Assembly (NCBI RefSeq): GCF_000801105.2
Contig: NC_079515.1
Location: 16,639,407-16,703,406 of the forward strand
DNA from: Raphanus sativus
Lineage: Eukaryota; Streptophyta; Magnoliopsida; Brassicales; Brassicaceae
Direction of reading: 5' to 3'
Length of the DNA stretch: 64,000 bases
This document shows, in pieces, positions 42,127-53,757 of this stretch. Positions within the stretch are counted from its first letter, which is position 1; every line of letters starts with the position of its first letter. The translations under genes were made by a program, and so were the position numbers. The notes beneath the pieces were generated by a model that ran no database searches, had not been told where the DNA came from, and worked only from the letters and a program-made list of their open reading frames with translations.

Positions 42127-42227
42127 ACAAACCAGCACGCCAAACCAGTACTCGTCAAACCGGCACGCCAAACTGGCAATCGCCAAACCAGCACTCGCCA
42201 AACCGGCACTCGCCAAACCAGCACACC
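42127..42227. repeat. Minisatellite, 12-15 bp units
   Basis: About seven units of (CGC)CAAACCRGCACT, for example CGCCAAACCAGCACT and CGCCAAACCGGCACT. Confidence 0.8.
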
Positions 42228-42399
42228 ACGAGCGTCATTAAAATTCATATAGACTCATTAAAGACCTTTTGCATGCGGACATGTCTCCGCCACGAGCGAT
42301 CCTAATCGCTATCGACATCGCTGCTAATTCATACCGTAAACCACGGCTTCCTCCCCTTTGTTACCACCCTTCTTCTTCGACGCGTTCTAGCGCACTAAA

Positions 42400-42580
42400 A
42401 TTGATCGACGGGATTCGTTATCGCCTATCGTAACTGATCAACGGCATTCGTTATCACCCAAACATAATTGATCGACGGAATTTGAATTGCCCAAACATAA
42501 TTGATCGATGGCATTTGATTTCCCAAACATAATTGATCGGCGGCGCTCACATCGTCCTACCTAACTGATCAACGGGTCAC
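42400..42580. repeat. Minisatellite, 32-36 bp units
   Basis: TTGATCGACGG-like words recur at 42401, 42433, 42468, 42501, 42533 and 42565 with CCCAAACATAA between several of them. Confidence 0.75.
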
Positions 42581-42839
42581 AACACCCACTGTCTCAATGA
42601 CTTCCAATGTTATCACACAACTCATCATCTCATTCACATCTCTTTCATTCTTATCACACATCTCATTCATTCTCAACACACAAACAGTTTATCCTTTAAC
42701 AACCTATCATTTATTAGGTTCTTTCATCACAATCAACAACTCATTTCGATGTTATCAAAAAACTTATCATCTTATTCACATTATTTTCATTCTTATCACA
42801 TCATTTTCTAGACGCACACCCATTCTCGGTGTTCCAAAC

Positions 42840-42935
42840 AGGACAACATATAAATTCATTTACTCTTACTCATTATCATTCTCGTTCTCATTCTCATACT
42901 CATTCTCATTTCTTTATTCATTCCTTTACACTTAG
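42840..42935. repeat. TCATTC-type microsatellite
   Basis: Runs of TCTCATTCTCATACTCATTC, imperfect hexamers. Confidence 0.6.
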
Positions 42936-43849
42936 ACTCATTCGCAACCATAAAACTGATACCAATTGACATCTCACTCACACACATCTATAATTCACAT
43001 TAGATACCAATTGTGATATTATTTTACATTCATCCTTCAATCACATTCAATACCACTTGTACTTCTATAATCTTAAACATTCACTTCTTTCTATCAACCT
43101 AACTTTCATGCATCATTCATCACATAAGAATCATAACAACCAATCGCACAAGCAATCATCGTAATTATTCATCCACATAAACACAAGGCGGTTCATTAAG
43201 TTTTTTAAAACAATGTGGAGGTTCTTATGCGTCATGATCCTTTCATCTAGTAACCTAGTAACTATTATGAACTAGCAACCTAAATCTCAAACAAGATCTA
43301 ATCAGACCTAGAACCAACATAAAGGAGTACATGAAAGGAGACTAGGTTCGGATCACCTCACCTGAGATTAGTTATGAACAGATCTGGAACAATGTAACGA
43401 GGGAACAAGAGAGGGACGAAATCTGGCCACCACCACACCACACGGCCACTACCACCACTCGAACGACCACCACACACGACCATCGGCAGCTCGGCTTTCT
43501 CTCAAGACGACTTGTGGCAAGGAGAGAGAAAGAGATCCGGTGAGGAGAGAGAAGAGAAGAGAAGAGAGAGCCGTGAGAAAGGAATAGAGAAAAGGAAACG
43601 AGAAGCTTGACGGCTAGGGTTTTGTAGTCTCCCTAAATTCATGCAGGGCTCCGTTTCAGATTTGGAATGGAAAAAAAGAGAAAGAGGCTGAATATTTATA
43701 AGAAAGGGAAAGGAACCCTAATTTTTTTCTGATGAATCGTAGAGAAGCACAATCTCCTAAGAAAATTTTGGGCCAGGTATCGGAATGTTACATGTTTGTT
43801 TTGTGAAATGAATCCATGATTTATTAAGGTTTGTCGTTTTCCCTGTAAA

Positions 43850-44522
43850 TAGGGGTGGGCGTTCAGGTATCCATTCGGGTTCGGTTCAGGTCTATTCGGG
43901 TTTCGGATTTTCGGAGTCAAAGATTTCAGCCCTATTCGGGTATTTCTAAATTTCGGTTCAGGTTCTGTTCAGATCCTTGCGGGTTCGGTTCGGGTTCGGA
44001 AAACCCATTTAAATTATTTTTAAAATTTTTAAAATTCATTATATACTTTAAACTTCACAAAATCTATAAACAAAATAAATATTACATATAAATTTGAATA
44101 ACATGTGTTAAAATACCAAAACTTAACATATAAATTGGTTTAATTTGAATATTTAGAATGAGAATCAATATATATATTAAATGTTATTGGTGTTTTGAAT
44201 ATACTTTAACTATTTAGACATGTACTTTTGACTATTTGTATATATTTTTCAAGTATGGACAATTAAAAATATCATATATTTTTGGATGCCTTTTAATATA
44301 CATTAAATCTAAAATTAGTTAATATATATAGGTATATTAATCTATTTCAGATACATTCGGGTACCCGAAATATTTCAGTTCGGATCGGGTTCGGGTTTGG
44401 TTTTTTAAATACCAAAAATTTGAATCCGTTCGGATTTTTTATCAATTTTGATTCGAGTTTGGTACTATTTTCGGGTCGGATTCGATTCGGTTCTTTGGGT
44501 TCTGTTTTTTTGCCCAGCCCTA
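43850..44522 (+). mobile_element. hAT-like non-autonomous transposon, copy 1
   Basis: Ends TAGGGGTGGGC and GCCCAGCCCTA form an 11-base inverted repeat with one mismatch. The flanking octamers CCTGTAAA (43842-43849) and CCCGTAAA (44523-44530) differ by one base, fitting an 8-bp hAT target duplication. Near both ends the sequence is rich in CGGGTTCGG words; the centre is AT-rich. It is 673 bp with no coding function, and its near copy lies inverted at 47282. Confidence 0.8.
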
Positions 44523-44583
44523 CCCGTAAACGAGCGTTTGAAGTTCCAAGTAAAACGACCTGACCTTCGCAAACCATATTCCA

Positions 44584-45461
44584 TCTATACTATTAAAACT
44601 GAAATACATTTTTTTATATCCCCTTAGTTTTTCTTAAATATTACAACTGTGCCACTCCTATATTAATGGTAATCATCATATTTTTATTTAACTAGAATCA
44701 GCACCATTATTGTTTCAAGAGATTTTGTTCCTAATTAATAGGAAACTAAATTTATCCATAAATGCTTCAGTTATTAAAAGAAAAAAATATGGTTCTGTTC
44801 GTACGTGATAAACTGCTCTACTTAAAAATCAATTAGTTCTAATTTAAAATATTTTAAATAAACTATATAACAACTATTAAAAGTTTAAAACTAATTGAAT
44901 AACTACTAAAATGTCGTTTTATCATAATATTTAAATAGTTGTAAAGCAATAAAAATAAGTTATTCATTAATCAATATAATTTTATAATTACTAATAAATT
45001 ATATTATTCAAAAAACTGGATTGCCCGATTACTTTTATCATAAATATTTCAAAGTATCCAAATTTCTCAAAAAATATAATCATCCGAATATTTTTATCAG
45101 AGTTATCTTATATTTTATTAAAAACTTTAAAAATCCATTTTCACTCAAATTATTCGAAATTATCCGAAAAATATAAACCAAACCAAATATATTTGAAATT
45201 TTATCGGGTTTCTAGCATTTTTATTTGAATCAAATCAAAAACTAAAAACCAAACCCTATTTAATAAACAATCGATTGGTTTCTATATCTCTTAAATCAAA
45301 GAGCTAAAAATCATAATCAAACCAAAATTAAACCGAAAAAATTATAACCGGATCGAAAATCAAACGTCCAAACAAACCTGAACATATTAGTTAACAAATG
45401 AACATGTTAATAATTTTATCAAAAAATAATCCGCGCTTTTTAAGTGCGGATCAAAATCTAG
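44584..45461 (+). mobile_element. Non-autonomous Helitron, 878 bp
   Basis: The 5' end A|TCTATACTATTAAAACTGAA and the 3' hairpin CCGCGCTTTTTAAGTGCGG (45431-45449), followed by ATCAAAATCTAG and T, satisfy the Helitron rules. Confidence 0.75.
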
Positions 45462-47281
45462 TATATATTTATTTGAACTTACATCGGTTATATTTTTATC
45501 ATAAAACAGGCATTGGTTGTATCAACCTCATTTCGATTACTACTAATCATAGTAGTAGTATGATACATTTTCGAACTAAGGTTAATAAGAAAAAAAAAAG
45601 GGATCTGAAATCCAACCTGCTGCCTGCTTGTTATTATTCACTGAAATGGATCCAAGCAAATCTCATCAAACTTCGACTATTTCTTTAATTGAATTGACTT
45701 TTGATGCCCACTCAACGACAACAAAACAAAGAAAAAGTTAATTCCAAAGGACAATAGCAAAAACACAAATTGCAAAGATGATAAGTTGGTTCTAATAGTT
45801 GTTGTGTGAGGTTATTTTTAGTTACTAATTAATTTCTTGAAATTTTGTACAAGATGAACTTTGATTAGATATATTCAGATTATTATTTAACTGTCACACC
45901 ATATTGCAAGCTAAAATTAACACCATATATATTTTTAATTATACAAAATTATTTTTCAGTCTTTTCTTTTTACGGCTTCTTCGATCTATCTTTATAATAT
46001 AATATTGGTAACAGAGAATATGTGTTTAAAAATATGATAAAATGTCGCATAATCTACTAAATTTTGTTCAGGCATTTCGTATGCATGCACACATGAACAT
46101 AATTGATATAAAACAGATCTATGATAGACAAATTGTCATCATACAAACTGATCCAAATAAAAATCTTCCACGCGCGGTGACTACTGCATCCCGCCGACCA
46201 TGTTTTTTTAATCTGTAAAACGACATTAGGTGTTTTATTTTATGTTTCTAAAGTTTTCTGAATTTCAACTACCAAAATCCTAATTACGATAATTAAGTAG
46301 ATGATTACTCAGTTCGCGATTACTCGGGTAGAAGCTAAAAATATTTCAACTATCTGATAAAGTCTTGAATGATTTCTTATATATAAAGCTTAACTTGGTG
46401 AAACTATGAAAAGTGGATTACCAAAAAAATGCGGAAAGTGGTGTGAAATGTGGTAATGATATAATGGAGACCCAATGATGCTACAACATGTGTCTACCCA
46501 TAAGCACCCAGCCTAGATGAACCACACTGTGCATTATAAAGTTGAAATTAATTATAAGATGATAAACAAAGTAAAGAACAAGAAGAAATAATTGCAAGCT
46601 TTAGCGAGGGAGAAGGGTCCCCTCAAATGCTAATAGACGATGGATCCAAAAGGTAAAATACATCTACATTACATTGTTGGGTGCAATTATTCATTCCATC
46701 TAATCTCAGCCCCTCTTTTGTTTCCTCTCCCCACCATTTAGAAAAGAAAAGAAAAAAAAAAGAAACAAATTCTATAAATATTAATATGCATATGTTTTTG
46801 ACCTCTTTTTACTCCTTACTTCATTTGTTTGTTTATATTAAGGTTTTATTCAAATGATTCTACATCTTGGTATGGTTTATGTTCTATTTCAAACGAATGC
46901 ATTTTCAAGGAATATATACCAAGCTTTTAAATTTTACTTTTTGCTATAATTTTTTGGACTTAAAGACATTATACATGGTTCTACATCTCAATCAAAAAGG
47001 GCAAACCCCACTTAGTTATCTCATGATTATTTTATACGAATCACGATTCGTAGTTCCCTATTCTTTTTTTTTTGGGTGCAATGTAGGTATGCATAAATAA
47101 AATGAACATAGCTAATGAAAATTTCAAAACCTTCCATAAGCTTTTAGGTGAATGCTAGTTAGTTAATGGAATATTTATAAATCGAACAATGCCAAAATAA
47201 ATAAAAAGAGTGAGTTCAACGTATATTCTCCTAAACCCAGCCGCTGAAAAGAGCAGAAAGACCAACTAACATAAACCAGAC
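45462..47281. other. AT-rich spacer, no gene recognised
   Basis: No coding region or element ends were identified. Short frames lack family resemblance. Confidence 0.4.
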
Positions 47282-47961
47282 TAGGTCTGGACAAAAATAC
47301 CGAACCCGAAGAATAGAACCGAATCCGATCCGAAAAAGTAGTACCAAACCCGAACCGAAATTGATAAAAAATCCGAACGGATTCAAATTTTTGGTATTTA
47401 AAGAATCGAATCCGAACCCGATCCGAACCGAAATATTTCAGGTACCTGAGTGTATCCGAAATAGATTAATATACCTATATATATGAACTAATTTTATATT
47501 TAATGTATATTAAAAGGCATCCAAAATATATGCTACTTTTAAATTGTCTAAAATACTTGAAAATATATACAAATAGTCAAAAGTACATGTTTAAATTGTT
47601 AAAGTATACTCAAAACACCAATAATATTTAAAATATATATTGATTCTCATTCCAAATATTCAAATTAAACCAATTTGTATATGTTAAGTTTTGGTATTTT
47701 GACACATGTTATATTAAATTTATATGCAATATATTATTTTGTTTATAGATTTTGTGAAGTTTAAAGTATATAATGAATTATAAAAATTTTAAAATAATTT
47801 AAATGGGTTATTCGAATCTGAACCGAACCCGTAAAGATCTGAACCAAACCCGAACCAAAATTTAGAAATACCCGAGTGGAGCTAAAATCCTTGATCCCGA
47901 AAATCCAAAATCCGAATAAACCCGAACCGAATCCGAATGGATATCCGAATGCCCACCCCTA
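47282..47961 (-). mobile_element. hAT-like non-autonomous transposon, copy 2 (inverted)
   Basis: On the minus strand it begins TAGGGGTGGGC and ends near GTCCAGACCTA. The flanking octamers AACCAGAC (47274-47281) and AACGAGAC (47962-47969) differ by one base. It aligns end to end with the reverse complement of copy 1 (680 bp). Confidence 0.8.
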
Positions 47962-48072
47962 AACGAGACAACTATTTATTATACACACTCACACAAATAT
48001 ACATTATACTAGATTAAAGCATACCATAAGCCGACGTCCCAAAAATGAAATAAAAAGCACAAAAAGAGACAT

Positions 48073-48086
48073 CACTATAAATAAAT
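48073..48086 (+). promoter_or_regulatory. Putative TATA box of the DUF4228 gene
   Basis: ACTATAAATAAATA lies about 185 bases before the ATG at 48261. A CT-rich leader (48130-48175) follows. Confidence 0.5.
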
Positions 48087-48260
48087 AAATAATTAAGTTC
48101 TCCTCAAAGCTTATGTGTTTCAAGATCACTTGTCTTACGTTTCTCTTTCTCTCTTTCATTTCTTCTCTCATTTTTCATTTTAGTTTTTTGCAGATGCTTC
48201 TTACAAGAAACAAAGTCTTTAAGTTCTCTATTTTTCTTCATTAAGACAAAACAAAAGAGA

Positions 48261-48698
48261 ATGAAGGAGACACTTAGGTGCTGCATCGCCTGCATCCTAC
48301 CGTGTGGAGCTCTGGACGTGATCCGTATCGTACACTCAAACGGATACGTTGAGGAGATCAGTGGCAAAATCACCGCCAGCGAAGTAATGAAGGCACACCC
48401 GAAGCACGTACTCAAGAAACCATCTTCTCTACCGTCTTCAGATCATGATGATGTCATCTCAGCGACAAAGATCGTCATCGTCCCTCCCGAGGCTGAGCTC
48501 CAACGTGGCAAGATTTATTTCCTCATGCCCGCAACTAAACCAGACAAAGAAAAGATCCGCCGCGAAAGAAGTAATGCTAACGCCGACAAGAAGCGTTCTC
48601 GGCATCGTGAAGAGGGCGATGATCATAAGTCCAACGGGGAAAATAATGGTAAAGACACGGACTCATCGGTGTTGATCTCTGATAGGTGTTTAAGGTGA
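48261..48698 (+). pseudogene. DUF4228 (PADRE) domain gene truncated by a Gypsy insertion
   Basis: The only convincing host gene. It starts MKETLRCCIACILPCGALDV and continues IRIVHSNGYVEEISGKITAS with the typical DUF4228 sequence, VPPEAELQRGKIYFLMP near residue 75-90, and a basic, disordered C-terminal part. Such proteins are small, plant-specific and often stress-responsive; their biochemistry is not established. Host sequence ends at 48686 after SVLISDR. The last three residues (CLR) and the TGA come from the LTR that begins at 48687. Full-length relatives continue past this point, so a C-terminal piece is lost or displaced beyond the element. Confidence 0.85.
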
Positions 48699-49190
48699 GT
48701 TTGGTCAATAGAAAGTAAAAGAACTCAAGAGTGGGGTGAACAGAGACGTTTTATTAGAGTCGGAATAACGAGGGTACAAGAGTAAGAAAGCCGGCTAGTC
48801 GATGCTCGGTGAGATCCTAGCCGGAAGTACAAGAGAGCGGCGAGATACAAAGAGAATAAAGGAAACCCTAATCTAGCCGCTAGTCTGTCTGTCTGTGTAG
48901 TGATGCCTTTCTTTCCTGTCCTCAACTCCTTATATAGTCTCCTAGGTCGGTTGGCTTTGACCTAATCCGTCCCCTTCGTTATGGGCCTTTTGGCTTAAAG
49001 GCCCAGTCGAGAAGACTGCTCGGCCCGAGCCGCCTGATCGTTTCCATCGGCTTCTCGTCGTTCAGCTATAGAGGTCTCGAGCCGAGTCGCGGCTCGTCAG
49101 AAGCCGTCTCCGAGCCGGTCATCCTTTGAATGGTAGTAATGGGCCTCCTATTCGCTGGGCCTTGTGGATGGTGCCAATCCATCCCCAACA
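48687..49190 (-). repeat. 3' LTR of the Gypsy element
   Basis: 504 bp, from TGTTTAAGG to CCCCAACA on the plus strand. A TATA box for the element (CTATATAAGG on the minus strand) is at about 48929-48938. Confidence 0.9.
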
Positions 49191-49192
49191 GT

Positions 49193-49210
49193 AAGTCCCC
49201 CCCTAGTTCG
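49193..49210 (-). promoter_or_regulatory. Polypurine tract of the Gypsy element
   Basis: AGGGGGGGACTTAC on the minus strand directly precedes the 3' LTR. Confidence 0.7.
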
Positions 49211-49580
49211 TTGTCGAGCAGCTGGTCGCAGCGAATTAGTGAGTTAGGGCTCGAAGAATAGGAGGTTTGATAGTCGGTTCCTTTGATTTAACCGAGGAAC
49301 CGCCGGCGGAAAGAGTTCCGGATGTTCCCGAACGAACAACCGACCTATCGTACGCTCGATGCCTCAGATGAACTCCTCTGAACCGATGAATCGACTGTGC
49401 CGGTTTTTGATGTGACAGCGAACCATCACCGGTTTTCGATCGAGAAGCTGAAACGTCGCTAGGGTTTTTTGTCGGGAATCCGAAAGGTCGCGTCTGAGTG
49501 TGACGCGCGAGCCCGCCGACAGGCCCAATTAGGCCCGCTTAGGGCTAATGATGGCACCTCGTGGGAGGCGCCTTCACTCT
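49211..49580. other. Gypsy interior between polypurine tract and antisense promoter
   Basis: Non-coding, GC-rich compared with the spacers. Nothing recognised. Confidence 0.5.
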
Positions 49581-49583
49581 CTC

Positions 49584-49592
49584 TATAAATAA
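49584..49592 (+). promoter_or_regulatory. TATA box of the antisense gene
   Basis: TATAAATAA within CTCTCTCTATAAATAAGAGG, followed by a CT-rich leader and an ATG 111 bases downstream. It faces opposite to gag-pol. Confidence 0.7.
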
Positions 49593-49702
49593 GAGGTCTC
49601 TCTCGAGATCTCTCTCATTCTTCTCTCAGTTTATCAGGTACTTTCTCTCTCTACTCCTTATCTCTCTAGCTTTTGCTCTCTGTTTTAGTTCCTCTACTCG
49701 AT

Positions 49703-52700
49703 ATGTCGACGAGCAAACAACTTTCTCGAGAACAAAAGGGAAAGATGATTTCGAGCACCACTGGTCCCGATAGTGATCTGGAGAGGGTTCGCGGATCCGG
49801 CGATAGCGTAGAGGAGGCTCATCGCGAGGCGATGATGGATACCGAGAACATGACCCGAGAGCAGCGTATGCTCGTCTCGGTAGCGATGGTTCAATCTCGC
49901 GCAGACGATGACGGAGGCGATGGCTCTCCTGACGACGGGATGACTCCCTACTGCTTCTACCCGGGAAATATTTTCGAGGAGCAGCGCCGACTCGATCCGT
50001 CGCGAGCTCGTCCCCCTGTAGTTGAGGGGCAAGACTGGAGGAACGTTTTACCGACGCGATCCACATTCGAGTCGGTGACGAAGCTGCTGAAGAGAGGCAA
50101 GGCGACCGGAGTTACATTCATAATCCCGTCAAAGACCCAAAGGCCGTGGTCCCCCCCGAAGGGGTATCAGTGCGTATACGAGTCGTACTTCGAAAAGGAC
50201 ACGAAACTATGGTTTCCGATTCCTCGACTCGTCACCGCCTACACGATGCGCCGAGGAGTCGCTTTGAGCCAATTCTTGAATGGCGCTTGGCGTCTAGCAG
50301 TTGCGCTGATGGTGATTGGGGCGGAAGCTGGCGCTGCTCTCAGCGTCCGAGCATTTGAGGAGCTGGTCTCGGTGAAGATTAATCGAGGCCTGTTATCACT
50401 GAAGATACGCCCGAACTATAATGTGGTAACGGGCTATCCGACCAAGACGAACGACTGGCAGCGATCGTACTTCTATGTTAAGTCCGATCGCTCGGCTTTC
50501 GAGGAGCCGCTGAAGACCGGTTACCGTGTTCTTTGGAACAATGAATTTGGTATTGAATGTTCTTTAATCTTTTACTGTTTCAGACTCCTGACCATCTCTT
50601 TTTCTCTTGTTTTGACAGTTCCTCACTCGAATACCGCGGAGTACGAGGAAGATTTCTTGGAGAGTGCTCGGATTATCGCGTCCCAGAAACAGGATTTTTG
50701 GGAGAACTTCTCGTACAGGAGGATTCGTAGGTCGATTGATCGGATCAAGCGGCGTAAGTTTCTCTTTCTCTTCTTTTGCTCGGTTTCCTCAGGGATCCTA
50801 AGTCGCTTTCTTTTGTCTTTGCAGAGGTTTGGCGTTCGGACACCGTTCCTCTCATCACCAAAAAGTCGAAGAGAATCAACTTGTTCACCAAAGCCGAGCA
50901 GATTGAAATTAACCGAGCCAGAGCTATGAGGGAATTGCCGGATCTAAGTTTGGTGGTTGGGAAGCAACTCGGGTTCGTGGAACCGGACCAAAGCTCTAAC
51001 GCAAACTCCTCTGATCCCGGGGAGCCGAGAGCGACTGAGTCGGACGGGGCTCAGCTCGTGAGAAAGTCGGGGAGCAAGAGGAAGGAGAGGGAAGGCGTTT
51101 CTTCCGAGGAGAAGCAAGCCGAGGAGACTTCCACCGGTGGGGGCGCCGGATCGGAGAAGAAGCGGGCGCGCAAGGATCCCGTTGAGGTTCGGCCTTCCTC
51201 TGTGGAGAGAGGTGAGCTCCAGGCCTTGGAGCCTAGCAACAATTCTCGAGATGACGTTCTCCCGGATCCGTCTCTCGATGGTGGTCTTCAGGGGACTTCT
51301 TCTAAGGTGAAGAAGAAGTCGAAAAAGAATAATAAGAAGAGTGCCGGCGAATCCTCGGGGCACGAGATAGCGCCCAATACGGAGAAGGAAACCGTGGAGG
51401 CTCCGACTACTGCCGTTTCCCTCCCCAAGGCGGCGGTTCGTGAAGATGCCCGGGGATCGAACAGGTCCTCTCCGAAGGCTCAGGAGGGTAAGGCTGTGCC
51501 GAAGAACCTGCAGGGGTTTTGCCCGGATAAAGTGGACTTCATTTTCAAGCGGGACACTCCTCTCGTTTGTAACGAGAGAGATTGCGCTCGTTTCGTCCGC
51601 CAAGTCCGGGGAAGTAGGGAGCATCTCCCACTCGTCAAGGACTTAGTTTTCCAAGACGAGTACACCGCTGCTGCCGGTTCCTCGGTTAAGGTAAGTATAG
51701 TTTCTGCATCGCATTCGTTTCTCGTCTTTCTTCTCATTTGGTCGTCCTATCCCAACTCTTTCTTTGATGTGTTGCAGAGCCAAGGTGACTGGAACGAGGT
51801 CGTCCGCATATACGACAAAGAGCTGAAGAGGACCTATGGTGTGATTGATAGGCAACGGCGCAACACCAAGGAGGCGACTGCCGCCTTAGAGGTCATGCTG
51901 AAGAAGAAGGACGAAGCGGTTATTGCAGAAGCGGCCATGAGGGATGAACTCTCCCAGAAAGAGGCGGCTATGAACAAGGAGCTGAAGCGAGCCCGGGAGT
52001 TGGTTAAAGCGCTCGAGAAAGAGAAAACCAAGCTGGCAAACGAGAAGAAGACCCTCGAGGAAGAGAAGGCGGCTGCTGCCTTAGAGCATTCCAAGGAGAT
52101 GGATCGTCTCCGAGAGTCGCGCCGCTATGAGGTTACTCACGAACGGATCCGAGTAATGGCGGCGATGCATGGGAAAGCCGCCGTTCGCTTCCAGAGGATC
52201 CAGGATCGGGAGTCCCGTCGTGATAACTTTGAGGATGCGAGATGCATGCTCGGCCAGGCTCGGGGGATGAGACGTTGCCTTGAAGGGATGAAAGCGGCAG
52301 GTAAAAACATCTCTCAGGGAGATATTGATATCTACGCCGGGCAAGAGAGGCATTATGATGCGGAGGTGAAGCGTTTGATCGTAGATGATCTTCTCGAGAA
52401 GGACCTTTCTTTATCTCCTCTCGTGCTCGAGTCGAGGTTCGTTATCCAGGAGATGATGGATAAAATCGACAAATTTGGGTCGAACATGGACTTGCTCGAC
52501 TCCGAGGCCGCCAAGACGCTTCGCACTCCCCTCAGAGCACCAGGGGATCGATCCGAAGAGCCGTCGAAGAGCCTTCTCGACACCGTTCAGTCGCCAGCTC
52601 GCCCTGATGCTGTTCTCCCGGGTCAAGAAGTTGCCCTTAAGGACCCTTCCGTGGCTGAGGAGACGAACAAGTCAGCTCCCGACGAACCGATCTCCAACAC

Positions 52701-52830
52701 GCCGGTCAATATCTCCGACTCGCCGTCATTCGAGGATGCGGATTCTGGCGCGAGTGAAGGACATCTCGAGGGGGCGGACTCTGGCGCGAGCGAAGAACAT
52801 CCCGAGGAGGATCTTCCTGCCTTGGATTAG
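49703..52830 (+). CDS. Antisense gene of the Gypsy element, putative gypsy-type transposon protein (Transposase_28-like), four exons
   Basis: Proposed exons are 49703-50549, 50619-50753, 50825-51690 and 51778-52830, separated by GT..AG introns of 69, 71 and 87 bases. Together they total 2901 nt, an open frame of 966 residues with stop. The N-terminal domain (about 70-330) resembles PF04195, described as a putative gypsy-type transposon protein: YESYFEKDTKLWFPIPRLVT, FLNGAWRLAVALMVIG. The middle is charged and low-complexity, with a lysine-rich stretch that may be a nuclear signal. Residues about 640-830 form a long Glu/Lys/Ala coiled coil. The C-terminus is acidic with a GADSGASE repeat. It overlaps no gag-pol sequence and has its own TATA box. 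Role unknown; similar antisense genes occur in other Tat elements. This copy looks intact. Confidence 0.8.
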
Positions 52831-53647
52831 TATTCGATGTTTGTTGTATCTGACTTTTGGCGCTTGTGCCTTTAAAACTATTTCCTTTTCTCGGCTAAGG
52901 CCTTTTGTTGTTTAAGACCTCGTTTCTCGGCGTTAAGCCTTTGATGTATGAATTATTTTCTTTTGGTTTTTATCAGACAAGTGTTTCTTTATATATTTCC
53001 GTAAGTCGTTTAACTTAGAAGTATATAAATCGTTTTTCACTTGTCCATAACCGAGAAACGAAATAGTCCGGATGGTTGCTCGCATTTGCCAGCGAGTTCC
53101 CTCCTTCTCAGATAGAAGAGTGATTAGAGAGTCGTTCGTTCGCATTCTTCTTTATTCAACGAAGCTTTTACAAGTCTAACGTTCAAGTAAATACAAAGAG
53201 ACTCTAATCGTTCTACTGAATTGCCGAGGAAAAGGTTTCGAGACGCATTGCAGTGATCGAGAGAACTATTGGTCGGCCAAACCGTCGTTCTTCGATCAGA
53301 CTTGGTCTGAAATTTCCATTGGATAGCCGGTCAGTGCACGACGCACAGGTGACGCAAGGCTGTTATTCCCTTCGGCTGATACCTGATCAAGGCTCAGCCG
53401 ATTTTGCTGGGCGAGTGCTCGTGCTCCGCTTGACGAAGGGGCTGGCATCGTTTTTCGGGGAAAGGTGACCGTTAGTCATTCTAAAAAAAGTTTGGACTTT
53501 GTTTTGGTTGGGGCTGGACCCTGTGAAGGGATGCCTACGTACCTCGGATGAGGATCAAGCCTTTCGTAGTTCGTTTGACCGAGTGAAAGTGGCTGTAGTA
53601 GCGCATTCACTCGGACGAGTAGAAGTGACGGTTAGGTGCATCTACTC

Positions 53648-53649
<2 letters not shown>
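52831..53649 (+). other. 3' flank of the antisense gene
   Basis: Non-coding. It is repeated almost exactly at 63148-63963. GGCTAAGGCC and GGCGTTAAGCC words near 52898-52940 may belong to the 3' UTR. Confidence 0.5.

Positions 53650-53705
<56 letters not shown>
53650..53705. repeat. 56-base T homopolymer
   Basis: An uninterrupted T run 52 bases from the pol stop, i.e. poly-A on the pol strand. The equivalent place in the second copy is the T run that ends the window. Confidence 0.95.
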
Positions 53706-53757
53706 CCGCGAACAGTGACCTGTTGGTCATTCGCTCGGAGAAAAAGATGAGACGAAT

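Larger units (their letters stand above)
41689..43792 (-). repeat. Large LTR-like repeat with inner minisatellites
   Basis: It starts TGTAACGGCC and ends ATGTTACA, giving inverted TGTAAC/GTTACA ends, 2104 bp. On the minus strand it begins with a promoter-like region (TTATAAATATTC, about 43693-43704) and a leader. Only the promoter-proximal part has a visible partner copy (36715-36751 plus 41214-41310), so the pairing is partial and the call tentative. No coding frame of note. Confidence 0.45.

Noticed and set aside
42060..42305. 81-residue frame rich in Thr/Gln/Pro
   Set aside because: It is the translation of a CAAACC-type minisatellite.
49626..52626. Minus-strand Arg/Ser-rich frames over the antisense gene
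   Set aside because: The plus-strand frame has splice sites, a TATA box and a recognisable domain; the minus frames do not, and gag-pol already lies elsewhere on that strand.
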